Positions 42,740-51,845 of a stretch of DNA of 64,000 bases are shown one piece after another. The notes below the pieces were generated by a model. The model worked only from the letters and a program-made list of their open reading frames with translations, was not told the origin of the DNA and searched no databases. This stretch comes from Nakamurella multipartita DSM 44233 (lineage in GTDB: Bacteria > Actinomycetota > Actinomycetes > Mycobacteriales > Nakamurellaceae): assembly GCF_000024365.1 (NCBI RefSeq), contig NC_013235.1, positions 5,518,001 through 5,582,000 of the forward strand, given 5' to 3'. The position numbers and the translations under genes are program-made. Position 1 is the stretch's first letter; each line of letters opens with the position of its first letter.

Positions 42740-43417
42740 ATGCGCGAGGGTTATCATCTGCGGCTGGCCGAACTCGGTGAGCACGGTTCGTCCATGTGCC
42801 AGGTCGCCAGCGATGCGCTGCGCGACGCCACCCAGGCCCTGCTCGACGCCGACCTGGCGCTGGCCGAACGGGTCATCGCCTCGGACGTGCAGCTCGACGA
42901 CATGCGGGCCAACGCCGAGAAGGTCGCGGTGGAGCTGCTGGCCCTGGAGGCCCCGGTGGCCCGGGACCTGCGGATCGTGGTGTCGGCGCTGTGGATCGTG
43001 GCCGACCTGCAGCGGATGGGCGCCCTGGCCATCCACGTGGCCAAGGCCGCCCGCCGGCGACATCCCGCGCACGTCATCCCGGCCGATGTGCGGCCGATCG
43101 TCGAGCGGATGGGCCGCGTCGGGGTGCACCTGGCCGACCAGGCCGGCGTCGTGCTGCGCACCCGGGACGTCGAGCTGGCCCGCCAGCTCGAGATCGAGGA
43201 CGACCTGATGGACGACCTGCAGCGCGACCTGTACAACTCGCTGCTCGCCCCGACCTGGCGGCACGGCGTCGCCCCGGCCGTGGACATCTCGCTGCTGGCC
43301 CGCTTCTACGAGCGATTCGCCGACCACGCGGTCTCCATCGCCCGCCGCACCGTGTACCTGGTGACCGGCGAGAACGTCGGCGGCGACACCACCCCCGCCT
43401 TCGCCTCCCGCGACTAG
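42740..43417 (+). CDS. phoU: Phosphate signalling protein PhoU
   Basis: A 225-residue all-helical protein made of two PhoU repeats. DVQLDDMRANAEKVAVELLALEAPVARDLR (parts QLDDMRANAEKV and ARDLR) in the first half and FYERFADHAVSIARRT in the second carry the conserved metal-binding E/D clusters. PhoU links the Pst transporter to the phosphate two-component system and limits phosphate uptake. It faces the pst genes across a repeat-filled gap; in mycobacteria phoY2 also neighbours pst, mshD and glnR. Confidence 0.95.
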   Translation: MREGYHLRLAELGEHGSSMCQVASDALRDATQALLDADLALAERVIASDVQLDDMRANAEKVAVELLALEAPVARDLRIVVSALWIVADLQRMGALAIHVAKAARRRHPAHVIPADVRPIVERMGRVGVHLADQAGVVLRTRDVELARQLEIEDDLMDDLQRDLYNSLLAPTWRHGVAPAVDISLLARFYERFADHAVSIARRTVYLVTGENVGGDTTPAFASRD

Positions 43418-43831
43418 CCCCACCGCCCCACCCCACCCCGCGCCCCTGCGCGGGCCTGCCCCAACGCGCCCTCGTCCCGCGCGGATCATCTACGCCGGCG
43501 CGGATCAACTCACCCCGTTTGTGACGGATGAGACGCAAGTCGACGACTTCATCCGCGCGGCTGCCCACATCGGATCCGCGCGGATCAAGGTGCACCGGAT
43601 GTGACGGATGGGGCAGGAGTCGCCTTCTTCATCCGCGCTGGGGAAGTTGATCCGCGCGGGAAAAGGGGCCGCGCCGGGGCAGTTGATCCGCGCGGGAAAA
43701 GGGGGCGACGGCGGAGTCGCTCCGCGCGGGAAAGGGGCGACGACGGCGGAGTTGCTCCGCGCGGGAAAAGGGGCGGGGACGCGGAACGGGCGCGCCTGGA
43801 GCCAGGCGCGCCCGTCGGACTGCGGCGCGGA
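43418..43831. repeat. Repeat-filled gap between phoU and pstB
   Basis: No gene is present in these 414 bp. Two copies of the 39-bp element lie in inverse orientation at 43520-43558 and 43600-43638, with a GGATCCGCGCGGATC palindrome between them at 43571-43585. Then come CCGCGCGGGAAAAGGGG-type tandem units with starts near 43648, 43684, 43718 and 43754 (period about 36 bp). This array resembles the one inside the PucR gene. Short palindromic stretches before pstB could end transcription. Confidence 0.75.
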
Positions 43832-44611
43832 TCAGCCGAAGCGGCCGGAGATGTAGTCCTCGGTGGCCTTGACCTTCGGGTTGGAGAAGATCGTGGCGGT
43901 GTCGTCGTACTCGATCAACCGGCCCGGCTGGCCCACGCCGGCGAGGTTGAAGAACGCGGTGCGGTCCGAGACCCGGGCCGCCTGCTGCATGTTGTGGGTG
44001 ACGATGACGATCGTGTAGCGGGTCTTGAGCTCGCTGATCAGGTCCTCGATGGCCAGGGTCGAGATGGGGTCCAGGGCCGAGCAGGGCTCGTCCATCAGCA
44101 GCACCGACGGCTCGACGGCGATGGCCCGGGCGATGCACAGCCGCTGCTGCTGGCCACCGGACAGGCCCGCACCCGGCCGGTTCAGCCGCTGCTTGACCTC
44201 TTCCCACAGGTTCGCACCCTTGAGCGAGCGCTCGACGATGTCGTCCATCGTCGACTTGTTCTTCTTGGTGCCCGCGATCTTGTAGCCGGCGATCACGTTG
44301 TCGTAGATCGACATGGTCGGGAACGGGTTCGGCTTCTGGAACACCATGCCGACGGTCCGGCGAACGTTCACCGGGTCGACCCCGGGCCCGTACAGGTCCT
44401 CGCCGTCCAGCAGCACCTTGCCGGAGACCCGGCCGCCGGGGATCACCTCGTGCATCCGGTTCAGCACCCGCAGGAAGGTCGACTTGCCGCAGCCGGACGG
44501 GCCGATGAACGCGGTCACCGACAGCGGGGCGATGTTGATCGAGGCGTCCTGCACGGCAAGGAAGTCGCCGTAGAACACGTTGACGTCTTCGACGTCGATG
44601 CGCTTGGCCAT
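43832..44611 (-). CDS. pstB: Phosphate ABC transporter ATP-binding protein
   Basis: A 259-residue ATPase of the high-affinity phosphate transporter. Walker A is GPSGCGKST (37-45), the ABC signature LSGGQQQR, Walker B VLLMDEP, and the H-loop is in [11 protein letters not shown]. Length and motifs are typical. It follows pstA by 18 bp and is the last gene of pstS-pstC-pstA-pstB. Confidence 0.97.
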   Translation of the reverse strand: MAKRIDVEDVNVFYGDFLAVQDASINIAPLSVTAFIGPSGCGKSTFLRVLNRMHEVIPGGRVSGKVLLDGEDLYGPGVDPVNVRRTVGMVFQKPNPFPTMSIYDNVIAGYKIAGTKKNKSTMDDIVERSLKGANLWEEVKQRLNRPGAGLSGGQQQRLCIARAIAVEPSVLLMDEPCSALDPISTLAIEDLISELKTRYTIVIVTHNMQQAARVSDRTAFFNLAGVGQPGRLIEYDDTATIFSNPKVKATEDYISGRFG

Positions 44612-44629
44612 ATCGATGGACTCCTGGAA

Positions 44630-45709
44630 CTAGCTGGTCTTGGGCTTGGCGAGGCGGGCGAGCAGCCGGGCGCCGACGTTGAGGATCAGCACCAGCAACA
44701 CCAGGGTCAGCGCGGCGCCCCAGGCCCGCGCCTCGGTCAGGTCGTTGGAGGTGGTGCCGGAGCGCTTGCCGAGCTGGTCCCACACCATCATCGGCAGGGT
44801 GGCCTGGTCGCCGGAGAACGGATTGAAGTTGATCGACGCGGTGTACCCGGTGAGCAGGATCAGCGGCGCGGTCTCCCCGGCCACCCGGGCGATCGCCAGC
44901 AGCGAGGACGTGATCAGGCCGGACATCGCGGTGGGCAGCACGACCTTCAGCACCGTCCGCCACTTGGGCACGCCCAGCGCGTACGACGCGTCGCGCAGGT
45001 CGCGGGGCACCAGCTTGAGCATCTCCTCGGACGCCCGGACGGACACCGGCACCATCAGGATCGCCAGCGCCAACGCCCCGGCGGCACCGAACGGCCGCAT
45101 GCCGAAACCCAGCAGCAGGAAGGTGTAGACGAACAGGCCGGCGACGATGGAGGGCACGCCGGTCATCACGTCGACGAAGAACGTGACGATCCGGGCGAAC
45201 GTGCCGCGACCGTATTCGACCAGGTAGATGGCCGTGAAGATGCCGATGGGCAGGGCGATGATCGCGGCGATCGCCACCTGCTGCAGGGTGCCGATCAACG
45301 CGTGGTAAACGCCGCCGCCGTCCATCCGGCTGGTCACGCCGTTCATCGACCGCAGGAAGAAGTCGGCCGAGAACACCGAGAAGCCCTTGACCCCGATGTA
45401 GGTCAGGATCAGCACCAGCGGCACGATCGCGGCCAGGAACGAGGCGTAGATCAGCGTGGTGGCGAACCGGTTCTTGGCCTGCCGGCGGCCCTCGATGCCG
45501 ATCGACCAGGCCGTGAGCACGATGACGAACAGCGCCGCGGCGGCCAGCACGGTGGTCGCCCAGCCGGTCCAGTCCAGCAGGGTGCGCAGCAGCACGGCCA
45601 GCCCCATCGCGGCCACCGCGCTGCCATAGGGCGCCCAGGACGGCAGCCGCGCCCCGACCAGCTCGGAGCGGATGGACCCCGGCGAGGCCGGGGCGGTCGC
45701 CACACTCAT
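44630..45709 (-). CDS. pstA: Phosphate ABC transporter permease PstA
   Basis: A 359-residue membrane protein. Two or three N-terminal helices (within about 27-130) precede the permease domain, which has the EAA-type loop ASEEMLKLVPRDLRDASYALG (first part SEEMLKLVPRDL) that contacts the ATPase. A large loop between about 115 and 145 is periplasmic or external. ATG 45709 overlaps the pstC stop by 4 bp (ATGA), so translation is coupled. The longer frame through pstC is a shadow. Confidence 0.94.
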   Translation of the reverse strand: MSVATAPASPGSIRSELVGARLPSWAPYGSAVAAMGLAVLLRTLLDWTGWATTVLAAAALFVIVLTAWSIGIEGRRQAKNRFATTLIYASFLAAIVPLVLILTYIGVKGFSVFSADFFLRSMNGVTSRMDGGGVYHALIGTLQQVAIAAIIALPIGIFTAIYLVEYGRGTFARIVTFFVDVMTGVPSIVAGLFVYTFLLLGFGMRPFGAAGALALAILMVPVSVRASEEMLKLVPRDLRDASYALGVPKWRTVLKVVLPTAMSGLITSSLLAIARVAGETAPLILLTGYTASINFNPFSGDQATLPMMVWDQLGKRSGTTSNDLTEARAWGAALTLVLLVLILNVGARLLARLAKPKTS

Positions 45710-46815
45710 GTGAACTCCTTGCGTCGCGCGATGACGATGCGGGCCGCGGTGTTGACGACCAGGGTGATGACGAACAGGAACAGGCCGGCCGCGATCAGCG
45801 CGGCAATGGCCACCGGCGAGCCGCCGGCCTCGCCGAACTTCAGGGCAATGGTCGAGGCGAAGGTGTCGCCGCCGGGCTCGGTGAGGTGCCAGTTGATCCG
45901 GAAACCGGAGTTGAGCACCAGGGCCACCGCAATGGTCTCGCCGAGGGCCCGGCCCAGGCCGAGCATGGCCGCCGAGATGATGCCGGCGCGCCCGAAGGGC
46001 AGCACCGCCGTGCGGATCATCTCCCACTTGGTGGCGCCGAGGGCCCAGGCCGCGTCCACGGTCTCCCGCGGGACCTGCAGGAACACCTCCCGGCAGACCG
46101 CCGACACGATCGGGATGATCATGATGGCGAGCACGATGCCGGCGATCAGCAGGGATTTGCCGAACTGGTCGACGCTGGTCGCGGTGGTGTTGTTGAACAG
46201 CGGGATCCAGCCGAAGTACTCGCTGAGCCAGGCCTGGAATCCCTTGGTCTGCGGGATCAGGAAGTACAGCCCCCACATGCCGAAGACCAGCGACGGCACG
46301 GCCGCCAGCAGGTCCACGATCGCGCCCAGGGTGGTGGCGGCCCGGCGGGTCGCGTAGTGCGAGATGAACAGGGCGATGCCGATGGCGACGGGGACGCCGA
46401 CGAGCATCGCGATGAACGCCGAGGCCACCGTGCCGAAGAACACCGCGGCCATGCCGAAGACCGGCGGGCTGCCCTGCGGGTTCCAGGTCTGGGTGGTGAA
46501 CAGGCTCCCCGAGTTGCCGGTGAACGCCGGGATCGCCTTCCAGACCAGGAAGATGGCGATCGCCGCCATCACGATCAGCAGGATCGCCCCGGACCCGGCG
46601 GCGAGCCCCTTGAACACGCGGTCGCCCCAGCGCACCGTCCGACCCGAGATGCCCGCCTCCGGGCGCCCGTCGGGCAGGATCGTGCCGGGGGCGTCGATTG
46701 TGTCCGCGCTGTCCGGTTCCGGGCGCCCGATCAGCGGGTTCGCTCCGGGCACCCCCTGCGCGGCTATCTCGAACGGATCGTCCGTTCGCGAGTCGTCTCC
46801 GGCCGTCTGAACCAT
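45706..46815 (-). CDS. pstC: Phosphate ABC transporter permease PstC
   Basis: A 369-residue membrane protein. After an acidic 65-residue cytoplasmic arm, six helices begin near residue 70. The cytoplasmic coupling loop CREVFLQVPRETVDAAWALGATKW (part VPRETVDAAWALGATKW) meets PstB. ATG 46815 is chosen because GAGGAG lies just upstream, in the gap after two hairpins. It is separated from pstS by 115 bp. Confidence 0.94.
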   Translation of the reverse strand: MVQTAGDDSRTDDPFEIAAQGVPGANPLIGRPEPDSADTIDAPGTILPDGRPEAGISGRTVRWGDRVFKGLAAGSGAILLIVMAAIAIFLVWKAIPAFTGNSGSLFTTQTWNPQGSPPVFGMAAVFFGTVASAFIAMLVGVPVAIGIALFISHYATRRAATTLGAIVDLLAAVPSLVFGMWGLYFLIPQTKGFQAWLSEYFGWIPLFNNTTATSVDQFGKSLLIAGIVLAIMIIPIVSAVCREVFLQVPRETVDAAWALGATKWEMIRTAVLPFGRAGIISAAMLGLGRALGETIAVALVLNSGFRINWHLTEPGGDTFASTIALKFGEAGGSPVAIAALIAAGLFLFVITLVVNTAARIVIARRKEFT

Positions 46816-46844
46816 CGCTCCTCGACTTGATGTTGGTTCCGGGT

Positions 46845-46924
46845 GTCCACGGGCATCGGTGCGATGCCCGTGGACCGGGCGCCGGTGGCCCACCCCGGAT
46901 CGGCCGTGGCCGCCGGGGTGGGCC
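46845..46924 (-). terminator. Two hairpins between pstS and pstC (attenuation)
   Basis: GTCCACGGGCATCG (46845-46858) pairs perfectly with 46862-46875 across a 3-base loop. GGCCCACCCCGG (46887-46898) pairs with 46913-46924. The second starts 6 bp after the pstS stop codon. Partial termination here would give more binding protein than permease. Confidence 0.65.
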
Positions 46925-46930
46925 GCCGGG

Positions 46931-48094
46931 TCAGCTGATGGACGACGCCGAGGCGATGACCTGCTGCTGGATGCTGGCCGGCAGCGGGGCCGCGCCCAGC
47001 TCGGCGAGCGTGGTCTGGCCGTCCGTCGCGGTGTAGCCCAGGAAGGACTTGAGCAGCGGCGCGGTGTCGGCCGAGTTCCCGGCCGAGCAGACGATCTCGT
47101 AGGTGACCAGGATCAGCGGATAGGCGCCGGCTTCCTTGGTGGCGTAGTCCAGCTTGAGGGCCAGATCCTTGCCGGTGCCGACGACCGTGGCCGCCTCGAC
47201 CGCCTTGCCGGCCGACTCGGCGGTCAGCTCGACCGCGCCGCCGCCGTTGTCCAGCTGGGCGACGTTCAGGCCGTCATCGAGAGCGAAGCCCCATTCGACG
47301 TAGCCGATCGACCCGTCCGTGCTCTTGACCTGCTTGGACACCCCGTCGCTGCCCTGGGCGGCGACACCACCGGGCGCGGCCCAGGCCTTGGCCGGGGTGA
47401 AGGTCCAGGCGCTCGGCGCGGCGGCGGCCAGGTACTTGGTGAAGTTCTCGGTGGTGCCCGAGTCCTCGGCGCGGTGCACGGCCTGGATGCCGGTGGCCGG
47501 CAGGGTGACGCCGGGGTTGATCGCGGCGATGGCTGGGTCGTTCCAGGTGGTGATGGTGCCGCTGAAGATGCCGGCGATGACGGCCGGGGTCAGCGTCAGG
47601 GTGTCGACGCCGGAGACGTTGTAGGCCAGGGCGATGGGGCCGGTGACCATCGGCAGGTTCAACGCCGGGTTGCCCGCGCACCGCTGGGACTGCGCCTGGG
47701 CGGCCTGGTCCTCCTTGAGCGAGGAGTCCGAGCCGGCGAAGTCGACCTGGTTGGCGATGAAGTCCTGGATGCCCTTGCCGGAGCCGCCGCCGCCGTAGGC
47801 GTTCAGGTTAGCGCCGCACTTGGCGTTGAAGTCGGCGATCCACTGCTCCATGACCTTGCCCTGGGCGGTGGAACCCGAGGACCGCAGGGCCCCGGTCGCG
47901 CAGCTGAAGCCGGCGCCCTCGAAGGTGGTGCCACCCCCGGCGGCCGCCGACCCGCTCGCTGCCGCGGAGCTGCCGCCGGCCGAACCGGCCGCGGCACTCG
48001 TCGTGGTCGTGTTGTTGTCGCTGCCGCAGGCCGCCAGCAGCAGAGTGCCGGACGCCAGGAGCGCCACCAAGCCGGCCCGTCGCGTGATCTTCAC
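46931..48094 (-). CDS. pstS: Phosphate-binding lipoprotein PstS
   Basis: A 387-residue exported lipoprotein. The signal peptide (1-22) ends in a LAAC lipobox with Cys23, followed by a Ser/Thr/Ala-rich linker and the periplasmic-binding fold (for example STAQGKVMEQWIADF and AEDSGTTENFTKYL, the latter typical of phosphate binding). GTG 48094 has GGAGGA upstream at 7 bases. A PHO-box pair lies 118 bp upstream. First gene of the pst operon, separated from pstC by two hairpins. Confidence 0.95.
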   Translation of the reverse strand: MKITRRAGLVALLASGTLLLAACGSDNNTTTTSAAAGSAGGSSAAASGSAAAGGGTTFEGAGFSCATGALRSSGSTAQGKVMEQWIADFNAKCGANLNAYGGGGSGKGIQDFIANQVDFAGSDSSLKEDQAAQAQSQRCAGNPALNLPMVTGPIALAYNVSGVDTLTLTPAVIAGIFSGTITTWNDPAIAAINPGVTLPATGIQAVHRAEDSGTTENFTKYLAAAAPSAWTFTPAKAWAAPGGVAAQGSDGVSKQVKSTDGSIGYVEWGFALDDGLNVAQLDNGGGAVELTAESAGKAVEAATVVGTGKDLALKLDYATKEAGAYPLILVTYEIVCSAGNSADTAPLLKSFLGYTATDGQTTLAELGAAPLPASIQQQVIASASSIS

Positions 48095-48211
48095 GCCTGT
48101 TCCTCCGTTGGGTTCATCGTTCGTCGATGCCGGTCCTGCGGCCCGCGTGAGCGGCGCCGGTGTCCGACGCTCGGAATGTAAGTGGCCGGGCGGAACGGAT
48201 TCCCCACGGCA

Positions 48212-48229
48212 GGTGAACGGCGAGTGAAC
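48212..48229 (-). promoter_or_regulatory. PHO-box-like direct repeat upstream of pstS
   Basis: On the minus strand, GTTCACT (48229-48223) and GTTCACC (48218-48212) start 11 bp apart, the same arrangement as before phoU. This supports shared control of pst and phoU by the phosphate response regulator. Confidence 0.7.
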
Positions 48230-48300
48230 CCAGCTGTCCGCGGCTGTGACGGGGCCCACCGGGACCATGCGGACGCATGGGCAGTTGTCGCTGCGCGAAC

Positions 48301-49212
48301 TCAGCCCTGGTTCGTCGGCCGGTAGACCACGTTGCGCTGGAAGACGGTGAACCCGAGCCGTTCGTAGAGCCGGACCGCGGGGGCGTTGTCGGATTCGACG
48401 TAGAGCAGGGCGGTGTCCAGGCCGCGCTGGGCCAAATACTGCAGCCCGCGTTCGGCCAGCACCGACCCCAGCCCGCGGATGCCGGCGGCCGGGTCGACGC
48501 CGAGAACGTAGATCTCGCCGAGGGCGCCGGTGGGGTTCTGGCCGGCGGGTTCGGCCGGGTGGACCTTGGTCCAGTGGAAGGCCAGCAGCTCGTCGCCGGG
48601 GTCGGTGACGGCCAGGAAGAAGCCGTTCGGGTCGAACCAGTCCTGGGCCATCTCCTCGCCCAGCCCGGAGCGGTCCAGCCGGCCCTGTTCCGGGTGGCTG
48701 GCGAAGGCCCGGGCGTTGACCCGCAGGAACGCGTCCTCGTCCCGGCCCGGCTGGAAGGTGCGGATCCGCACCCCGGCCGGCGGCTGGTAGCCCAACGGCT
48801 CGATCGGCAGCGGGCGGCGCATCTGCAGCAGCACGCGGGTGGGCCGCAGGTTCAGCGCACTGGCCAGGGCCTGCGCCGCGGGCAGGTCGCCGTAAGCCCA
48901 GACGGCCCCCTGCCGCTCGACGGCGGCCCGGACCAGCGATCGGCCCCGGCCCTGCCGACGCCGGTCGGGGGCCACGGTGACCTCGGCCGGATCCTGAGCC
49001 AGGGCGACGGCCACGCCGGCCGGGTCGTCGGGCGAGGCCCCAGGGTCGATCAGCACCTGTGCGGCGCCGCTGCGCACGGCGTCCCGGACATGACCGGAGA
49101 TGGGGGCGACGCCGTCGGCGGCCGCGGCCGCGTCGATCAGGGCGGCCAGCGCGGCCGCTTCGTCCGGCGCGGCGTGCCAGGCGGCGGGCTCACCGGCCGG
49201 TTCGAGGGTCAC
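48301..49212 (-). CDS. mshD: Mycothiol synthase (acetyl-CoA:Cys-GlcN-Ins acetyltransferase)
   Basis: A 303-residue protein with two GNAT domains. It completes mycothiol, the main actinobacterial thiol, by acetylating the cysteine amino group. In the N-terminal domain [10 protein letters not shown] (near 83-92) and in the C-terminal domain [14 protein letters not shown] (near 250-263) are the CoA-binding loops; [17 protein letters not shown] is at the end. It is directly coupled to glnR (4-bp overlap), an order known from Mycobacterium. Confidence 0.93.
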
Positions 49213-49907
49213 GCCGGGGTGCCGGCGGATTCGTCCCGCAAGGCCGAACGGGCCGGCGGGACCATCTTGTAACCGACGTTGCGGACGGTGCCGATGAGCG
49301 CCTCGTGCTCGGCGCCGAGCTTGGCCCGCAGGCGGCGGACGTGCACGTCGACGGTGCGGGTGCCGCCGAAGAAGTCGTAGCCCCAGACCTCGGTGACCAG
49401 CTGCTCGCGGGTGAACACCCGGCCCGGATGCTGGGCCAGGAACTTAAGCAGCTCGAACTCCTTGTAGGTCAGTTCGAGCGGGCGGCCGCGCAGCCGGGCC
49501 GTGTAGGTGTCCTCTTCGATCGTCAGATCACCCAGGCTGATCAGCCCGGAATTGGCCGAATTGCTGGTCCGGGCGGCCAGCAGCCGCAGCCGGGCGTGCA
49601 CCTCGGCCGGGCCGGCCGAGGCCAGCACCACGTCGGAGACGCCCCATTCCGGGCCAATGGCGACCATGCCGCCCTCGGTCACGATGGCCAGGATGGACAC
49701 CGCCAGCCCGTCGGCGCCGAGCAAACGGCACAGGGTGCGGGCGGCGGCCAGATCGTGGCGGGCGTCGAGCAGCAACAGGTCGTACGGGCCGGAGGTGACG
49801 AGCGAGGCCGCCTCGGGCGCGGCCGAACGAATGCGGATCGGAAGCAGATCGACCGCGGGCAACACCGACGTCGGGCTGGGGTCGGTGGTGAGCAGCAGGA
49901 GCTCCAT
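49209..49907 (-). CDS. glnR: GlnR, OmpR-type global nitrogen regulator
   Basis: A 232-residue response regulator. The receiver domain (1-115) keeps Asp48 (LLLLDARHD) but lacks several normal acidic residues, as expected for the atypical, non-phosphorylated GlnR. The winged-helix DNA-binding domain (125-220) has [25 protein letters not shown] (part [19 protein letters not shown]) and [23 protein letters not shown] precedes the ATG. Its partner mshD and the nearby pst and phoU genes are in the order seen in Mycobacterium, which supports the GlnR identity over other OmpR-type regulators. Confidence 0.88.
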
Positions 49908-50250
49908 TCAACCTTCTCCTTACCTGCGGTTCACCTTGGTGGAGTCTAACTTCGCACGGACGCACGGGGCCTGCGCGCGCTGGCCCTCGACCTCACACTG
50001 CCGAGCCGGCCATGTGAGCTTTCAGTTACGGAATTACCAGGCGCGTATGACGCACGTGTAACGGCGATCACGTTCCCGCAGGTCGGAGACCGCGAATGTG
50101 ACAGGATCCGCACGTGCCCGACAACGTTGGCGGCGGTGAGCCGCAGCTCACCGTAGACCGGAAATCGGTCCGGCCTGGCCGGCAGGTGCCCCATCGACCC
50201 CTCGTTGGCGTTGGGAACCACGCCGGCGCCATGGCGGCCGGAGGCGACAG
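49908..50250. other. Divergent glnR/hydrolase control region
   Basis: A 343-bp gap. It holds a perfect inverted repeat GGTGAGC-CGCA-GCTCACC at 50135-50152 and a weak small frame (50114-50254, listed separately). GTTCACC occurs once near 49930 but without an 11-bp partner. No classical GlnR-box spacing was found. No gene of normal size is present. Confidence 0.5.
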
Positions 50251-50254
50251 GTGA
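50114..50254 (+). CDS. Possible 46-residue leader frame before the alpha/beta hydrolase
   Basis: A GTG frame runs 46 codons and its TGA overlaps the GTG of the hydrolase gene (GTGA). CAGGAT ends 6 bases before the GTG, so a leaderless start is conceivable. Third-position GC is only about 78 percent, lower than real genes here, and no motif is recognisable. It could be a translated leader or chance. Confidence 0.2.
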   Translation: MPDNVGGGEPQLTVDRKSVRPGRQVPHRPLVGVGNHAGAMAAGGDR

Positions 50255-51051
50255 CGCGGTCATCGCCTGCCCCCAAGACGCACGTGGTGGGGTCGGGGTT
50301 GCAGTGCGTCACCGATGATGACGTGACCCTGTCCGGGGTGCACGTCCCGGGTCCGACCGACCGGCCGGCCTTCGTGCTGGGCCACGGCTTCACCCACGGC
50401 ATCGCCAAGCCGGCCACCCGCGCCGCCATCGACGCGTTCGCCGAGCACGGCGCCGTGGTGGCCGTCGATTTCCGCGGGCACGGCCAGTCGGCCGGCCGCT
50501 CGTCGGTGGGTCGCGACGAGGTCCTGGACCTGGACGCGGTGGTGCGCTGGACCCGGGCCGCCGGGTACCCGACGGTGGCCGTGGTCGGCTTCTCCCTGGG
50601 CGCCGCGGTGGCCCTGCGCCAGTCCGCCCTGGGCACCGACCGGCCGGACGTGGTCGTCGCGGTGTCGGCACCGTCCCGCTGGTACGTGCGCGAGAGCGTG
50701 CCCATGCGGCGCCTGCACTGGCTGCTGGAGCACCCGCTGGCCGTGCAGATGGGCGCCGCGCTCGGCGTCCGGCTCGGCGAGCCCTGGTCGGACCTGCCGC
50801 GCAGCCCGATCGAGGTCGCCGGCGACATCGACATCCCGCTGCTGCTGGTGCACGGCACGCAGGACGACTACTTCACCCCCGCGCACGCCATCGCCCTGCA
50901 GGACGCGTCCCGCGACGGTCAGCTGTGGATCGAGCCCGGCATGGGTCACGGGGAGAGCGGGCTGACCCCGGAACTGGCCGACCGCATCGCGGCCTGGACC
51001 GGCGCCTGGACCGTCGCCGGTCAATCCGCCGGTTCCCCGCCCGGGGCCTGA
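50251..51051 (+). CDS. Alpha/beta hydrolase
   Basis: A 266-residue soluble hydrolase. The oxyanion strand is FVLGHGFTHG (41-50), the nucleophile elbow GFSLGAAVA (near 113-121, Ser115), the acid is in HGTQDDYFTP (near 209-218), and the catalytic His is in GMGHGESG (near 235). The type resembles small esterases and dienelactone-like hydrolases; the substrate is unknown. GTG start, apparently without a strong ribosome site. It is followed 9 bp later by lmeA. Confidence 0.82.
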   Translation: MTRSSPAPKTHVVGSGLQCVTDDDVTLSGVHVPGPTDRPAFVLGHGFTHGIAKPATRAAIDAFAEHGAVVAVDFRGHGQSAGRSSVGRDEVLDLDAVVRWTRAAGYPTVAVVGFSLGAAVALRQSALGTDRPDVVVAVSAPSRWYVRESVPMRRLHWLLEHPLAVQMGAALGVRLGEPWSDLPRSPIEVAGDIDIPLLLVHGTQDDYFTPAHAIALQDASRDGQLWIEPGMGHGESGLTPELADRIAAWTGAWTVAGQSAGSPPGA

Positions 51052-51060
51052 CACACTCGA

Positions 51061-51786
51061 GTGGTGCGCAAGCTCCTGATCACCCTGGTCGTGCTGGCCG
51101 TGCTGCTGGTGGTGGCCGACTTCGGCGGTCGGGCCTACGCCGAACACCGGGCCGCCGCCGCCGTGCAGACCGAGCTCGGGCTCACCCAGCCACCGGACGT
51201 CTCGATTGAGGGCTTCCCGTTCCTCTGGCACGCCGTCCAGGGCTCCTACCCGACGGTGATCATCACCGCGGCCGACGTGGACCAGGGCCTGCTGCCCGGC
51301 ACCCGGGCCCAGGTCGACCTGACCACGGTGACCCTGCCCCTGCGGGACGCCGTCGCCGGGGACACCTCGAACCTGGCCGCCCAGGCCACCACGTCGCAGG
51401 TGATCATCCCGCTGTCGTCGCTGCAGGCCGCGCTGCCCCGGCAGGACGTCACCCTGTCGGCCGGACCGAACGGCACCCTGCAGGTCAACGGCACCGTCTC
51501 GGTCGCCGGGGTGAGCATTCCGGTCACCGGAACCGCGACCCTGTCCGCGGCCGACAACGCGCTGACCCTGACCGTGGCCAGCCTCTCCGCGGCCGGCATC
51601 GACCTGACTTCGGTGGCCCGCAACGCGGCCGCCGCACTCGCCTCGGGCCTGACCACCACCATCCCGCTGCGCGGGCTGCCGTTCACCGTGACCTCGGGTG
51701 ACGTGCAGGTCAGCGGCACCGACGTGGTGATCACGGTGACCACCGGCCCGGTCACCCTGCAGGAGCTCCGCCGCACGTCCGGTTGA
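51061..51786 (+). CDS. lmeA: LmeA-like exported phospholipid-binding protein (DUF2993)
   Basis: A 241-residue protein with an N-terminal signal or anchor helix (4-20) and a DUF2993 body rich in beta strands (for example VSIEGFPFLWHAVQG and TTTIPLRGLPFTVTSGDVQ, shown in part). In Mycobacterium, LmeA (Rv0817c) is a periplasmic lipid-binding protein needed for lipomannan length and for MspA biogenesis, and it lies next to glnR, as here. Similar function is inferred. GTG start. Confidence 0.85.
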   Translation: MVRKLLITLVVLAVLLVVADFGGRAYAEHRAAAAVQTELGLTQPPDVSIEGFPFLWHAVQGSYPTVIITAADVDQGLLPGTRAQVDLTTVTLPLRDAVAGDTSNLAAQATTSQVIIPLSSLQAALPRQDVTLSAGPNGTLQVNGTVSVAGVSIPVTGTATLSAADNALTLTVASLSAAGIDLTSVARNAAAALASGLTTTIPLRGLPFTVTSGDVQVSGTDVVITVTTGPVTLQELRRTSG

Positions 51787-51832
51787 GCGCTCGATGTCCG
51801 GCTGGGCCGTCGGCCGGACCGTCCCGGGCTGC

Positions 51833-51838
51833 TACCGT
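51833..51838 (+). promoter_or_regulatory. -10 element giving a leaderless mRNA for the cysteine leader
   Basis: TACCGT matches TAnnnT and ends 7 bases before ATG 51846, so transcription probably begins at the A of the start codon. Confidence 0.55.
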
Positions 51839-51845
51839 TTGTTTC

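Noticed and set aside
43480-43775. CRISPR array
   Set aside because: Repeat units are degenerate, spacers are short and repetitive, and no cas genes are nearby.
50010-50060. GlnR-binding box upstream of glnR
   Set aside because: GTAAC and GAAA pieces are present but not with the known 6-base spacing.
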